DNA of 64,000 bases. Origin: Enterobacteriaceae bacterium UBA5654 (lineage in GTDB: Bacteria > Pseudomonadota > Gammaproteobacteria > Enterobacterales > Enterobacteriaceae). The translations under genes were made by a program, and so were the position numbers. How positions within the stretch are numbered: the first letter of the stretch is position 1; every line of letters begins with the position of its first letter. The DNA is taken from the NCBI GenBank assembly GCA_002421005.1, contig DIJC01000024.1:210587-274586 (forward strand). Reading direction: 5' to 3'. The notes under the pieces were generated by a model, which was not told where the DNA came from, searched no databases, and saw nothing but the letters and a program-made list of their open reading frames with translations. Shown here piece by piece: positions 35,501 to 43,968 of the stretch.

Positions 35501-35863
35501 CTAAAACTCCCCTTTCGCGAAGCCCGTCACCTCTTTCAGCCCCATCTCGCGGCCCAGCGCGGTCATGGGGTGAACGACGACCAGACCACGGACGCTCTTC
35601 TTCAGCTTGCCCATATCGGCCTGTTCTTTTTTGGTGATAGCGCGGCGAAACGGCAGTTTCGTGAGCTTTTGCGCTTCGGCGCTGAGTTTCTGGCTATGAA
35701 CGTCGCGCAGACGGGTGATTTCAGCTTCCAGCGTTGCCTTTTCTTTTTCCAGCTCGGCGTATTTATCTGCGGCTTCAACCAGCGACAAATCGGCCTGCTG
35801 GTGGCGGATCAGATCCAGGCGATCGCTAAGGCGTTTGATTTCGTTCTTTTCGACTTCTTTCAT
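35501..35863 (-). CDS. yibL: YibL family ribosome-associated protein
   Basis: A 120-residue highly charged protein starting MKEVEKNEIKRLSDRLDLIR. It has a predicted N-terminal coiled coil (about 1-60) and the conserved KLKKSVRGLVVVHPMTALG segment. It matches E. coli YibL. That protein has been found associated with ribosomes, but its function is unclear. It follows mtlR by 58 bases, as in relatives. The small gene yibT, which E. coli carries in this interval, is absent here. Confidence 0.9.
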   Translation of the reverse strand: MKEVEKNEIKRLSDRLDLIRHQQADLSLVEAADKYAELEKEKATLEAEITRLRDVHSQKLSAEAQKLTKLPFRRAITKKEQADMGKLKKSVRGLVVVHPMTALGREMGLKEVTGFAKGEF

Positions 35864-35921
35864 GACTTATTAACTCTAAAATCGGGATGATTGCGCTAAG
35901 GATACACCAATGCGCGGATGG

Positions 35922-36512
35922 TTACTTCTGAAAGGCTTTTTTTAAGCTGATGCGGGAGATCAGCTCGGTCAGGGATAACACCATCGTGGAGCGGACAACC
36001 TGCTGATAACGCTGGTTTTGCATTGCCAGTAAGTCAGCATCGCTGGCATCAAACTGCGGCGTCGGGGGCAGGGCGGTGACGCAGTGCAGCTCGCCAAAGG
36101 GGCCTAAAATCTCGTCGTCGGTGAAGGTGTATTCATTGCCGTCATGGTTTAGCTCTTCACGCAGCGCCATAAGCAGCTCAGCGTCTTCGTACTCGAGGCG
36201 GCTGATGACGCCCAGCCCGTAGATGAGCTTCAGACGCACGGAAAGATCGCCCAGCGGACCATTACCGTCCAGCAGCGGCTCGACCGCATATTTCACCGCG
36301 TAGTCGTCTTTGCGGAACACCTGCATAACCAGAATATTGACCGCTTCGGTGAGAAGTTCCACGGCGGCAATCAGAAAGCTTCTTACGGTTTTGCCAGCAT
36401 TCAGACGCTCAAGCACACGGTTTTCAAAGGCCTGGGTTTCTTCCATAATTGCCTGCATATCTGACAAGCCAAAATTTTGGCGCAGGTCAACCTGCGCCAG
36501 ATTAAGCATCAT
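35922..36512 (-). CDS. mtlR: Mannitol operon repressor MtlR
   Basis: MtlR lowers expression of the mannitol operon. It has an all-helical fold without a classic DNA-binding domain and probably acts with partner proteins. The 196-residue sequence is close to E. coli MtlR through most of its length (for example DKRLNAGKTVRSFL-like LNAGKTVRSFLIAAVELLTE and DDEILGPFGELHC). It overlaps the mtlD stop by 4 bases, so it is the third gene of mtlADR. Confidence 0.95.
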   Translation of the reverse strand: MMLNLAQVDLRQNFGLSDMQAIMEETQAFENRVLERLNAGKTVRSFLIAAVELLTEAVNILVMQVFRKDDYAVKYAVEPLLDGNGPLGDLSVRLKLIYGLGVISRLEYEDAELLMALREELNHDGNEYTFTDDEILGPFGELHCVTALPPTPQFDASDADLLAMQNQRYQQVVRSTMVLSLTELISRISLKKAFQK

Positions 36513-37657
36513 TTGGTGGCGTTGTAGTCAGCAACGGCTTCAGCAACGACGTCGCTGTGGGCATCCAGACCAGAAATCTGTGCCAGCGCCGCCTGCGGAC
36601 CTTTTTCCTCAATCAGCGTTGCCAGTTCCTGTGCCTGTGGATCCTGTTCGCTACGGTAATGCATCGCGGCGGCAATCCCTTTCACCAGATTTGTGCGCGG
36701 CAGATTATACTCCAGCGTGCCAAGCAAAGGTTTGATCAAACGATCCCCTGCGCTCAGTTTTCGCAGCGGCTGACGACCCACGCGCTCCACGTCATCTTTC
36801 AGGTACGGGTTTTCGAAGCGACCGAGAATTTTGTGGATATAGGCAGCGTGTTTTTCCGCATCAAAACCATAGCGCTTGATCAGCACCGCGCCGCTTTCTT
36901 CCATCGCGCCCTGAACGACAGCACGAATGTTGTCATCAAGGATCGCATCGCGGATGGTCTGATGCCCGGCAATTTTACCGAGATAGGCAGTAATGGCGTG
37001 CCCGGTGTTGAGAGTAAAGAGTTTACGCTCCACGAATGCCATCAGGTTGTCGGTCAGTTCCATGCCCGGAATGGTCGGCAGATCGCCTTTAAACTGGGTT
37101 TTATCGACAATCCACTCGCTGAAGGTCTCAACGGTCACTTCCAGCGGATCGTTGGTCGCGGAGGCGGACGGCGGCACGATGCGGTCAACGGCAGAATCCA
37201 CGAAGCCGACATGCTGCTCAACCCAGGCTTTATCTTCTTCCGCCAGCGCCGCAAGAACGTGGCCTTTGAGCTGCGTGGTGCCGCGCACCATATTTTCACA
37301 GGCGATGATATTCAGCGGGGTTTCTGTTCCCTGTGCTTTACGTTTTGCCAGACCTTTGGCAATAGCGGGGGCGATGCGCTCAAGCACCACCGGGCCAACG
37401 GCGGTAGTGACCAGATCGACATGCGCAATCAGATCAACCACCTCGTCACCGATGCTGCTGACGGCGTTAACGCCGGACACGGTATCAACCTGCTCGTTTT
37501 CACCTACAACGTGAACCTGATAGCTATGACGGGCATTCAGGGCATCGAGAACCACCTGATTCACATCGGCGAACGTGAGGGCGATCCCCGCATCGGCAAG
37601 CAGTTTGCCAATGAAGCCACGACCGATATTACCTGCGCCAAAATGTAATGCTTTCAT
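36509..37657 (-). CDS. mtlD: Mannitol-1-phosphate 5-dehydrogenase
   Basis: MtlD oxidises mannitol 1-phosphate, delivered by MtlA, to fructose 6-phosphate with NAD+. The 382-residue polyol-type long-chain dehydrogenase begins MKALHFGAGNIGRGFIG (NAD fold) and carries the catalytic-lysine region ERKLFTLNTGHAITAYLG. It lies between mtlA and mtlR, with a repeat-containing 119-base gap before mtlA. Confidence 0.97.
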   Translation of the reverse strand: MKALHFGAGNIGRGFIGKLLADAGIALTFADVNQVVLDALNARHSYQVHVVGENEQVDTVSGVNAVSSIGDEVVDLIAHVDLVTTAVGPVVLERIAPAIAKGLAKRKAQGTETPLNIIACENMVRGTTQLKGHVLAALAEEDKAWVEQHVGFVDSAVDRIVPPSASATNDPLEVTVETFSEWIVDKTQFKGDLPTIPGMELTDNLMAFVERKLFTLNTGHAITAYLGKIAGHQTIRDAILDDNIRAVVQGAMEESGAVLIKRYGFDAEKHAAYIHKILGRFENPYLKDDVERVGRQPLRKLSAGDRLIKPLLGTLEYNLPRTNLVKGIAAAMHYRSEQDPQAQELATLIEEKGPQAALAQISGLDAHSDVVAEAVADYNATK

Positions 37658-37688
37658 AGAAATAACCTTTCTTAATGTTTTTACCCAA

Positions 37689-37740
37689 GAGGGCTGGGGT
37701 GAGGCGCTTACCTCACCCTAACCCTCTCCCAACGGGAGAG
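37689..37740. repeat. Enterobacterial dispersed palindromic repeat between mtlA and mtlD
   Basis: An imperfect 16-bp inverted repeat (37689-37704 with 37711-37726) is followed by a second small hairpin CTCTCCC / GGGAGAG (37724-37740). The CCTCACCCTAACCCTCTCCC wording is familiar from dispersed intergenic repeats in Klebsiella and Enterobacter genomes. Within the mtlA-mtlD gap it could set differential mRNA stability between permease and dehydrogenase. Confidence 0.75.
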
Positions 37741-37776
37741 AGCCAGAACCGCGCCCCGTCAGAGGCGCGGACAAAC

Positions 37777-39690
37777 TTACTTATGACCTGCCAGCAGCGC
37801 CAGCACTTCATCAACGCTCTGGGTACGGGTCAGACGTTCGATAACCGATTCGTCGTCCAGCGCGTTGGTCAGGCTGGTGATCACCTGAACGTGCTCGTTA
37901 TTGCGGGCCGCGATGCCAATCACCAGACGGGCGATGTCATCTTCATCTTCGCCGAAGCGAACGCCCTGCGGATACTGGCAGAATACCACACCGGTTTTCA
38001 GCACCCGGTCTTTGGCTTCAACCGTGCCGTGCGGAACGGCGATAGACTCACCCAGGTAGGTCGGGGTCAGTTTTTCACGGTCCAGCATGGCCTGTACGTA
38101 TTCCGGCTCAACGTAGCCACCTTTGACCAGTTGCTCACCGGCGAACAGAATGGCCTCTTCTTTAGTCGCAGCGGTGCGGCCAAGGAAGATGTTTTCCGCG
38201 CCCAGCTTGAACAGGTTAGCGTCCGGGCGATCAAAACTGTCCTCCAGGCTGGAGCGCACTTTCACTGCGTTGTCAGTATGGCGCTGTGCCGCGACCAGGC
38301 GTTCAGTCAGGCTGGTATACAGGCCGCTGTCGAGGAAGTTGGTCAGCGAAATATGCTGCGCCTGCGGAACCTGACGCATAGCACGCTCGGTCAGATCGCG
38401 GTGGGTGATGACCAGGTCAACATCCGGCGGCAGGCTGTTAATTGCGCTGTTGGTAACCGAAATATTGCTCAGACCCGCGTCCTGCACTTTCTTACGCAGC
38501 ACGCCTGCACCCATTGCGCTGGAACCCATACCGGCGTCGCAGGCAACGATGATTTTACGCACGTGGCTTAAGTCGTTAGTCACATCGCCAGCCGTCAGCG
38601 GCGTAGCGCCTTTAGACTGTGCTTTCATATCCTGCACGCGACGGGTTGCCGCTTCGATATCGTCTTCTTCTTTCACTTTGCTGGTTTTCAGCAGGATGGC
38701 AGAAATCACGAAGGAAACGATCAGCGCTGCAAGAATGGCCGCGATGTTAGCAAAGTAAGCGCCCTTCGGCGTCATCGCCAGCACTGCCAGGATGGAGCCC
38801 GGAGAAGCCGGAGAAACCAGGCCGCCGTTCAGCATAGTCAGCGTAAACACGCCGGTCATACCACCGAGGATCACCGCCAGCAGCAGACGTGGATTCATCA
38901 GCACATACGGGAAGTAGATTTCGTGGATACCGCCCAGGAAGTGGATGATAGCCGCACCGCCCGCAGACTGTTTAGCGCTACCGCGACCAAAGAACATGTA
39001 CGCCAGCAGCACGCCCATACCCGGACCCGGGTTCGCTTCGATCAGGAAGAAGATAGACTTGCCGAGATCGTGAGACTGCTGAATACCCAGCGGCGAGAAA
39101 ATACCGTGGTTGATGGCGTTGTTGAGGAACAGGATTTTCGCCGGTTCAACAAAGATAGAGGCCAGCGGCAGCATTTCATGGACAACCATGAAGTTAACGC
39201 CCGCAGCCAGCACTTTGGACAGCACTTCAACCGCAGGGCCAATGCCGAGGAACGCCAGAATCGCGAGGATCATCCCGATGATGCCAGCGGAGAAGTTATT
39301 CACCAGCATCTCAAAACCGGATTTGATCTTACCGTCTACCCAGATGTCAAAACGTTTGATTGCCCAGCCGCCCAGCGGACCTGCAATCATTGCGCCGAGG
39401 AACATTGGCATATCCGCACCGACAATAACGCCCATCGTGGTAATCGCACCCACCACGCCGCCACGATCGCCGCCAACCAGACGCCCACCGGTATAACCGA
39501 TAAGCAGCGGCAGCAGATAGGTGATCATCGGGCCAACCAGTTTCGCCAGCGTCTCGTTAGGCAACCACCCTGTTGGAATAAATAACGCGGTGATAATACC
39601 CCACGCGATAAACGCGCCGATATTTGGCATCACCATGTTGCTGAGGAAACGACCAAAGCTTTGCACTCTGATCTTGATATCGGATGACAT
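37777..39690 (-). CDS. mtlA: PTS mannitol-specific EIICBA
   Basis: MtlA imports mannitol and phosphorylates it at C1 using the phosphotransferase system. The 637 residues equal the E. coli length. The order is EIIC (about 1-340, with GGIHEIYFPYVLMNP), EIIB with the phospho-cysteine in VACDAGMGSSAMGAG (near residue 384), and EIIA with the phospho-histidine in ESIAVPHGT (near 554). It leads mtlADR and is divergent from the PTS-sulfatase module over a control region with several CRP sites. Confidence 0.98.
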   Translation of the reverse strand: MSSDIKIRVQSFGRFLSNMVMPNIGAFIAWGIITALFIPTGWLPNETLAKLVGPMITYLLPLLIGYTGGRLVGGDRGGVVGAITTMGVIVGADMPMFLGAMIAGPLGGWAIKRFDIWVDGKIKSGFEMLVNNFSAGIIGMILAILAFLGIGPAVEVLSKVLAAGVNFMVVHEMLPLASIFVEPAKILFLNNAINHGIFSPLGIQQSHDLGKSIFFLIEANPGPGMGVLLAYMFFGRGSAKQSAGGAAIIHFLGGIHEIYFPYVLMNPRLLLAVILGGMTGVFTLTMLNGGLVSPASPGSILAVLAMTPKGAYFANIAAILAALIVSFVISAILLKTSKVKEEDDIEAATRRVQDMKAQSKGATPLTAGDVTNDLSHVRKIIVACDAGMGSSAMGAGVLRKKVQDAGLSNISVTNSAINSLPPDVDLVITHRDLTERAMRQVPQAQHISLTNFLDSGLYTSLTERLVAAQRHTDNAVKVRSSLEDSFDRPDANLFKLGAENIFLGRTAATKEEAILFAGEQLVKGGYVEPEYVQAMLDREKLTPTYLGESIAVPHGTVEAKDRVLKTGVVFCQYPQGVRFGEDEDDIARLVIGIAARNNEHVQVITSLTNALDDESVIERLTRTQSVDEVLALLAGHK

Positions 39691-39831
39691 ATAACACCCC
39701 TTCTTATGTGTACTGTCGCGAGGCTGGAAGCCCGAGTTTTTTTGTTAATATGGCGGCAGAGGTAGCCGTACCCTGTTGATGATGCGAAATCTGGCACTTA
39801 AACGCCGCACTGTCCAGAGAGCGCCCTTTAG

Positions 39832-39847
39832 TGTGATCTGGATCACC
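39832..39847. promoter_or_regulatory. CRP site 1 (mtlA proximal)
   Basis: TGTGA-TCTGGA-TCACC matches the CRP consensus TGTGA-N6-TCACA at 9 of 10 fixed positions. It is about 150 bases upstream of the mtlA start. Confidence 0.85.
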
Positions 39848-39875
39848 TAAATGCAGGGGGTTAACCACTTTTTAT

Positions 39876-39891
39876 AGTGACTGCGATCACA
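39876..39891. promoter_or_regulatory. CRP site 2
   Basis: AGTGA-CTGCGA-TCACA matches the CRP consensus at 9 of 10 fixed positions. Its centre is 44 bases from site 1, about four helical turns, consistent with a same-face array. Confidence 0.8.
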
Positions 39892-39948
39892 AAAACCCGG
39901 CGTAAAAAAAGAACAACGGGCTAAAACAGGCCACCATCCCGGCGTTAA

Positions 39949-39964
39949 TGTGATGTTAATCACG
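39949..39964. promoter_or_regulatory. CRP site 3
   Basis: TGTGA-TGTTAA-TCACG matches at 9 of 10 fixed positions. It is in the middle of the mtlA / PTS intergenic region. Confidence 0.8.
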
Positions 39965-39992
39965 TTTTATATCGCCCCTTTTGTTATTTATT

Positions 39993-40008
39993 TGTGAGTT
40001 AGATCACA
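39993..40008. promoter_or_regulatory. CRP site 4
   Basis: TGTGA-GTTAGA-TCACA is an exact match to the CRP consensus. It is about 255 bases from the rightward PTS gene and 300 from mtlA, so it may support activation of either side. Confidence 0.85.
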
Positions 40009-40201
40009 AGATATTTTTGTCAGGATTTTTCCGAGTGTGATCAACCGCAAATTGCGCATCTGATTAAAATTCAATCTGTAATTTTCTTACTTACCTTCGC
40101 CAGAATTCATTGCACAGAAATGACACAGAAAAAATAAGTGATCTCCTTCACTAATTGGCTTCGTGCCCGTTGGCTTTTTATACAAATGATCGGAATAATA
40201 G

Positions 40202-40244
40202 TTTCATATTTTATTTCATAAAATGAAACTTTAATTTCTTTCAT
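40202..40244. promoter_or_regulatory. Candidate operator of the RpiR-type regulator
   Basis: A perfect 6-3-6 palindrome, TTTCAT-AAA-ATGAAA, lies at 40214-40228. Further TTTCAT half-sites lie at 40202-40207 and 40239-40244. The cluster ends 18 bases before the PTS permease start and overlaps the likely leader or promoter. RpiR/MurR-family proteins bind inverted repeats of this size. Linking the site to the regulator at 43969 is an inference from position. Confidence 0.5.
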
Positions 40245-40262
40245 CGGCACAAGGGACCGCTT

Positions 40263-41801
40263 ATGAGCAGGCTATTTTCTGGCGCGCAGAATCTGGGCAA
40301 GTCGTTTATGTTACCCATCGCCATGTTGCCCGCAGCAGGATTGCTGTTGGGATTTGGCGGCGTATTTACCAATCCCGTCACCCTTTCTGCCTACGCCTTT
40401 CTTGACAACGACATCGTGCAGGCGGTTTTTACCGTGATGAAACTCTGTGGCAGCGTGGTGTTTGATAACCTCGCGCTGCTTTTTGCCGTCGGTATTGCGG
40501 TCGGGCTGGCGCGCAGCGATAAAGGCACCGCAGGTCTGGCGGCGGTACTGTGTTTTCTGGTGATGAATAAGGCGATTAGCGCTTCGCTGCTGCTATCAGG
40601 CACCCTGGCGACGGAAAATCTGGCGGCGGCGGGGCAGGCGAGCGTACTGGGGATCACCACCCTGCAAACGGGCGTCATGAGCGGCATTATGTCCGGCCTG
40701 CTGACCTCCTGGCTCCATGCGCGTTATTGCAAAACCGAATTGCCCAACCTGCTGGCATTCTTCAGCGGATCGCGGTTTGTGCCCATCGTGACCTCCTTTT
40801 TCGCCATCTTTCTCGGCGTGGCGCTCTTCTGGCTCTGGCCGCCGATTCAGGCAGGCATTACGCATCTTGGCGGGCTGGTGGAGAAAACGGGGTATGTTGG
40901 CACTCTCGTTTACGGCATGATCCTTAAGTGTCTGATCCCCCTTGGCCTGCACCACCTGTTTTATCTTCCTTTCTGGATGACCAGCGTTGGCGGCGAAGCG
41001 GTGGTGAATGGTCATCTGGTGGAAGGCACGCAAAAAATCTTTTTTGCGCAACTCGCAGACCCGACAACCACGCAGTATTACATCGGCGTATCACGCTTTA
41101 TGGCTGGCCGGTTTGCCGATTTTATGTTCGGCCTGCCGGGGGCGGCGCTGGCGATATACCGCTGCGCCAAACCGCAGAATAAGAAAAAAGTCGCCAGCCT
41201 GATGCTCTCCGCCGCGTTGACGTCATTCGTAACCGGCATTACCGAGCCGCTGGAATTTGCCTTCATGTTCTGCGCGCCGCTGCTGTACGTCGTGCATATC
41301 ATCCTGACCGGCGTCGCATTCATGCTGACGCATATTCTGGAGATCACCGTTGGTCAGACTTTCTCCGGCGGGCTGATTGATTTCCTGCTCTTCGGCGTTT
41401 TGCAGGGTAACGCCAAAACGCACTGGATGCTGATGCTGCCGTCAGGCATGGTGATGTTCTGTCTTTACTATTTTACCTTCCGCTTTCTTATTCAGTGGCG
41501 TCAGCTCAATACCCCTGGCCGCGAAAACACCGCCGACGAAACGCCGATGGACACCGTACCCGCAACCGACCGGGCGGCTGGCATTGTCGCGGCGCTTGGC
41601 GGACGCGAAAACATCGTCGATGTGGACTGCTGCGCGACGCGTCTGCGCATCACCGTCAGTGCACCTGAGCGGGTAAACATTGACGATTTTAAGGCGCTGG
41701 GAAGCCGGGGGGCGTTTATTCGTGGGCAGGGCGTGCAAGTTGTGTACGGTCCGCACGTCACCCTGATTAGAAACGAAGTCGAAGAATTTATCGGTTCATA
41801 A
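40263..41801 (+). CDS. PTS EIICB, glucose / N-acetylglucosamine / maltose-type family
   Basis: The 512-residue permease has an N-terminal EIIC membrane domain (about 10-415) with the sugar-site motif GITEPLEF near 325-332. A C-terminal EIIB domain (about 435-512) carries the phospho-cysteine in CCATRLRITV (Cys457). No EIIA domain is present, so it should draw phosphate from a separate EIIA, probably EIIA-Glc (Crr) as PtsG and MalX do. The substrate is unknown. The sulfatase gene 13 bases downstream suggests a sulfated sugar. It is not an E. coli K-12 gene. K-12 has the rhsA region between yibF and mtlA. Confidence 0.88.
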   Translation: MSRLFSGAQNLGKSFMLPIAMLPAAGLLLGFGGVFTNPVTLSAYAFLDNDIVQAVFTVMKLCGSVVFDNLALLFAVGIAVGLARSDKGTAGLAAVLCFLVMNKAISASLLLSGTLATENLAAAGQASVLGITTLQTGVMSGIMSGLLTSWLHARYCKTELPNLLAFFSGSRFVPIVTSFFAIFLGVALFWLWPPIQAGITHLGGLVEKTGYVGTLVYGMILKCLIPLGLHHLFYLPFWMTSVGGEAVVNGHLVEGTQKIFFAQLADPTTTQYYIGVSRFMAGRFADFMFGLPGAALAIYRCAKPQNKKKVASLMLSAALTSFVTGITEPLEFAFMFCAPLLYVVHIILTGVAFMLTHILEITVGQTFSGGLIDFLLFGVLQGNAKTHWMLMLPSGMVMFCLYYFTFRFLIQWRQLNTPGRENTADETPMDTVPATDRAAGIVAALGGRENIVDVDCCATRLRITVSAPERVNIDDFKALGSRGAFIRGQGVQVVYGPHVTLIRNEVEEFIGS

Positions 41802-41814
41802 AGAGAGCGGTTTT

Positions 41815-43542
41815 ATGAAAGCAGTAATGTTGATGTTTGATACTCTGACGCGCAACCACCTCGCCCCCTACGGCGGTGAGGCGATCACCCCTAATTTCAG
41901 CCAACTGGCGCGGGAATCCACCCAGTTCGACAATTTTTACGTCGGCAGTATGCCCTGTATGCCTGCCCGCCGCGAATTACATACCGGGCGCTACAATTTT
42001 TTGCACCGTAGCTGGGGGCCGCTTGAGCCGTTTGATTTTTCCGCGATGCAGGCGCTGCGTCAGCAGGGCGTTCACACCCATATGGTGACGGACCATAAAC
42101 ACTACTGGCGCGATGGGGGAGCGACTTACCACACGCGCTACTCCACGTTTGAATTTATCCGGGGTCAGGAAGGCGACTGCTGGAAAGGGCAGGTGGAAAA
42201 GCCGCCGATCCGCTGGCAGGGTAACGAAGATGAAGAAACGCTGCATCGTCGTCTTGGACGTATGACGCAGGATTTAATCAACCGCCAGGCCATGCCCACG
42301 CAGGAGGAGCATTTCACCCATCGCACCATTCGCGCCGGGATTGAGTTCCTGGAAACTAACCGCGACCAGGATAACTGGTTCCTGCAAATCGAGTGTTTCG
42401 ATCCGCATGAGCCGTTTTTCGTGCCGGAAAAATATCTGGCACAGTACGGCTGTAAGCCGGAAGACTTTGACGGCTGGGTTCCCTATTACTGCGGTGCTCC
42501 CGGCGGAAATGATGACGGCAAAGCACGCAAATTCTACCAGGCGCTGATGACCCTGTGTGATGACTATCTCGGTCAGGTGATGGATAAGCTCAAAGCGCTG
42601 GATCTGTGGGATGACACGCTGTTTATCGTGTGCACCGATCACGGGTTTTTACTCGGCGAGCATGACTGGTGGGGTAAAAACATCATGCCCGTGTATAACG
42701 AAATTGCGAACACGCCGTTTTTTATTCGCGATCCGCGCAGTCACGCACAGGGCGAAAGACGCAGCGCGCTGGCGCAAACTATTGATATCCCGGCAACGTT
42801 GCTGGAGTATTTTGCCGTTCCTCTTCCAGCGACGATGACCGGAAAAGCGCTGCGTCCCGCCATCGAGCGTGATGACGCCATCAGGGACTACGCGCTGTTT
42901 GGCTATTTTGGCGGGCATATTAATATCACCGACGGCGAGTTTGTTTATATGCGCTGCCCGCGCGAGCAAAACAACGACGCGCTTTTTGAATATACGCTGA
43001 TGCCGACGCGCATCGACAGCCCGTTTAAAATCAGCGAATTAAAAGATATCCGTATTCATCCCGGCTTTGACTTCACTCAGGGCGCGCAGGTCATGCAGAT
43101 CCCGGCGTCTTTCCGCTATCTCGATCCGTGGCGCTTTGGCGACAAGCTGTTTAATGTGAAATCCGATCCTGGCCAACAGCAGCCGCTGGAGGACGTTAAC
43201 ACGTCGCTGCATTACGCGGCGGCGTTAATCCCGCTGATGCAGCAGCACGACGCACCGCCGGAGCTTTATCCGCGTTTTGCCCTCGACGAGCTTGACGAGG
43301 AACACGAGCGGCAGTTTACCCAGCGGCTGAAGGAAAACGTCGCCGGTTACGCCTGTGCTCATGAGGGCATCCGCGAAGCGCTGAGATTTCTGCTGCGCAA
43401 CGGGGTGGCGGCGAAAATGCCTGGCGCGCAGGGTGAAATCATTGACGAGGCGGATATTTACGCGCTCATCGATGCGCACTTCACCGGCGACAAACGCCGG
43501 GCGATGGTTTATCAGACCCGGCTGTTACTGCGTACCGCATAA
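41815..43542 (+). CDS. Cytoplasmic Cys-type sulfatase family hydrolase
   Basis: The 575-residue protein belongs to the alkaline phosphatase / sulfatase superfamily. It has the sulfatase signature C48-M-P-A-R52 followed by ELHTGR. The cysteine is normally converted to formylglycine by an anaerobic maturase in enterobacteria. Metal-site residues include Asp9 (MLMFDTLTRN) and TDHG at 274-277 with GEHDWWGK. No signal peptide is present: the chain begins directly with the first beta strand. It should therefore act inside the cell on a substrate delivered by the adjacent PTS. A phosphodiesterase or phosphonate monoester hydrolase role is the main alternative. Confidence 0.87.
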   Translation: MKAVMLMFDTLTRNHLAPYGGEAITPNFSQLARESTQFDNFYVGSMPCMPARRELHTGRYNFLHRSWGPLEPFDFSAMQALRQQGVHTHMVTDHKHYWRDGGATYHTRYSTFEFIRGQEGDCWKGQVEKPPIRWQGNEDEETLHRRLGRMTQDLINRQAMPTQEEHFTHRTIRAGIEFLETNRDQDNWFLQIECFDPHEPFFVPEKYLAQYGCKPEDFDGWVPYYCGAPGGNDDGKARKFYQALMTLCDDYLGQVMDKLKALDLWDDTLFIVCTDHGFLLGEHDWWGKNIMPVYNEIANTPFFIRDPRSHAQGERRSALAQTIDIPATLLEYFAVPLPATMTGKALRPAIERDDAIRDYALFGYFGGHINITDGEFVYMRCPREQNNDALFEYTLMPTRIDSPFKISELKDIRIHPGFDFTQGAQVMQIPASFRYLDPWRFGDKLFNVKSDPGQQQPLEDVNTSLHYAAALIPLMQQHDAPPELYPRFALDELDEEHERQFTQRLKENVAGYACAHEGIREALRFLLRNGVAAKMPGAQGEIIDEADIYALIDAHFTGDKRRAMVYQTRLLLRTA

Positions 43543-43553
43543 GGAGCGATCGG

Positions 43554-43911
43554 GTGGAATGGTGTCTGGAAAACGCACGTTTTCAGATTGTGGTGCAGGC
43601 GACGGGCGCAGACCTTTACGGCGGGGGCAGTCTATTTCGCGCAGACGCAACACGGTCAGGTTGCCGTTTGCGCCCCTGATGGAGAGGCGCAAATCCTCTT
43701 TTTTCTCCACGATCAGCCGTGGCTGGCGTTATGGAACGTGCCTGGCGAAGACTTTCTTTGCGTGGAGCCGCTGTGCGGCACAACGGACGCGCCGGATTTT
43801 GACGGGCAGATTGCCCACAAGCGCGGCGTTCGCTGGCTGGAAGCGGGGAAAACCTGCCAGCACCGGCTTACCGTTCGCTTCCGGGCAGACAGCCAGCAAG
43901 GAGCAGATTAA
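43554..43911 (+). pseudogene. Aldose 1-epimerase-like remnant (internal deletion and frameshift)
   Basis: An AAGGAG site at 43541-43546 precedes GTG 43554. From there one frame gives VEWCLENARFQIVVQATGADL, like the N-terminus of mutarotase-family proteins, but it stops after about 41 codons. From about 43620 the +1 frame continues with family C-terminal features: PWLALWNVPGEDFLCVEPLCG, then a K-G-x-x-x-L-E-A-G turn and a beta strand ending at the TAA 43909-43911. Together about 105-110 codons remain of an expected 280-300, so roughly 170-180 codons of the middle appear lost. The call rests on motif recognition. A short functional protein is unlikely but not excluded. Confidence 0.6.
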
Positions 43912-43968
43912 AATACTTTTTTTGCTTGTGCTGTGGCGCGCCGGAAACGTCGGTCAGGAGAGTGAGTG

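Larger units (their letters stand above)
39691..40262. other. Divergent control region between mtlA and the PTS-sulfatase module (572 bases)
   Basis: No gene is seen. The region holds at least four good CRP-site matches spread over about 180 bases, a weaker fifth (TGTGA-N6-GCAAA at 40036-40051), and a TTTCAT-rich palindrome next to the rightward PTS gene. E. coli mtlA also has an unusual array of CRP sites, so most of these probably serve mtlA. The rightmost may serve both directions. Confidence 0.8.

Noticed and set aside
36557..37648. 363-codon open frame on the plus strand
   Set aside because: Antisense shadow of mtlD, with no recognisable domain.
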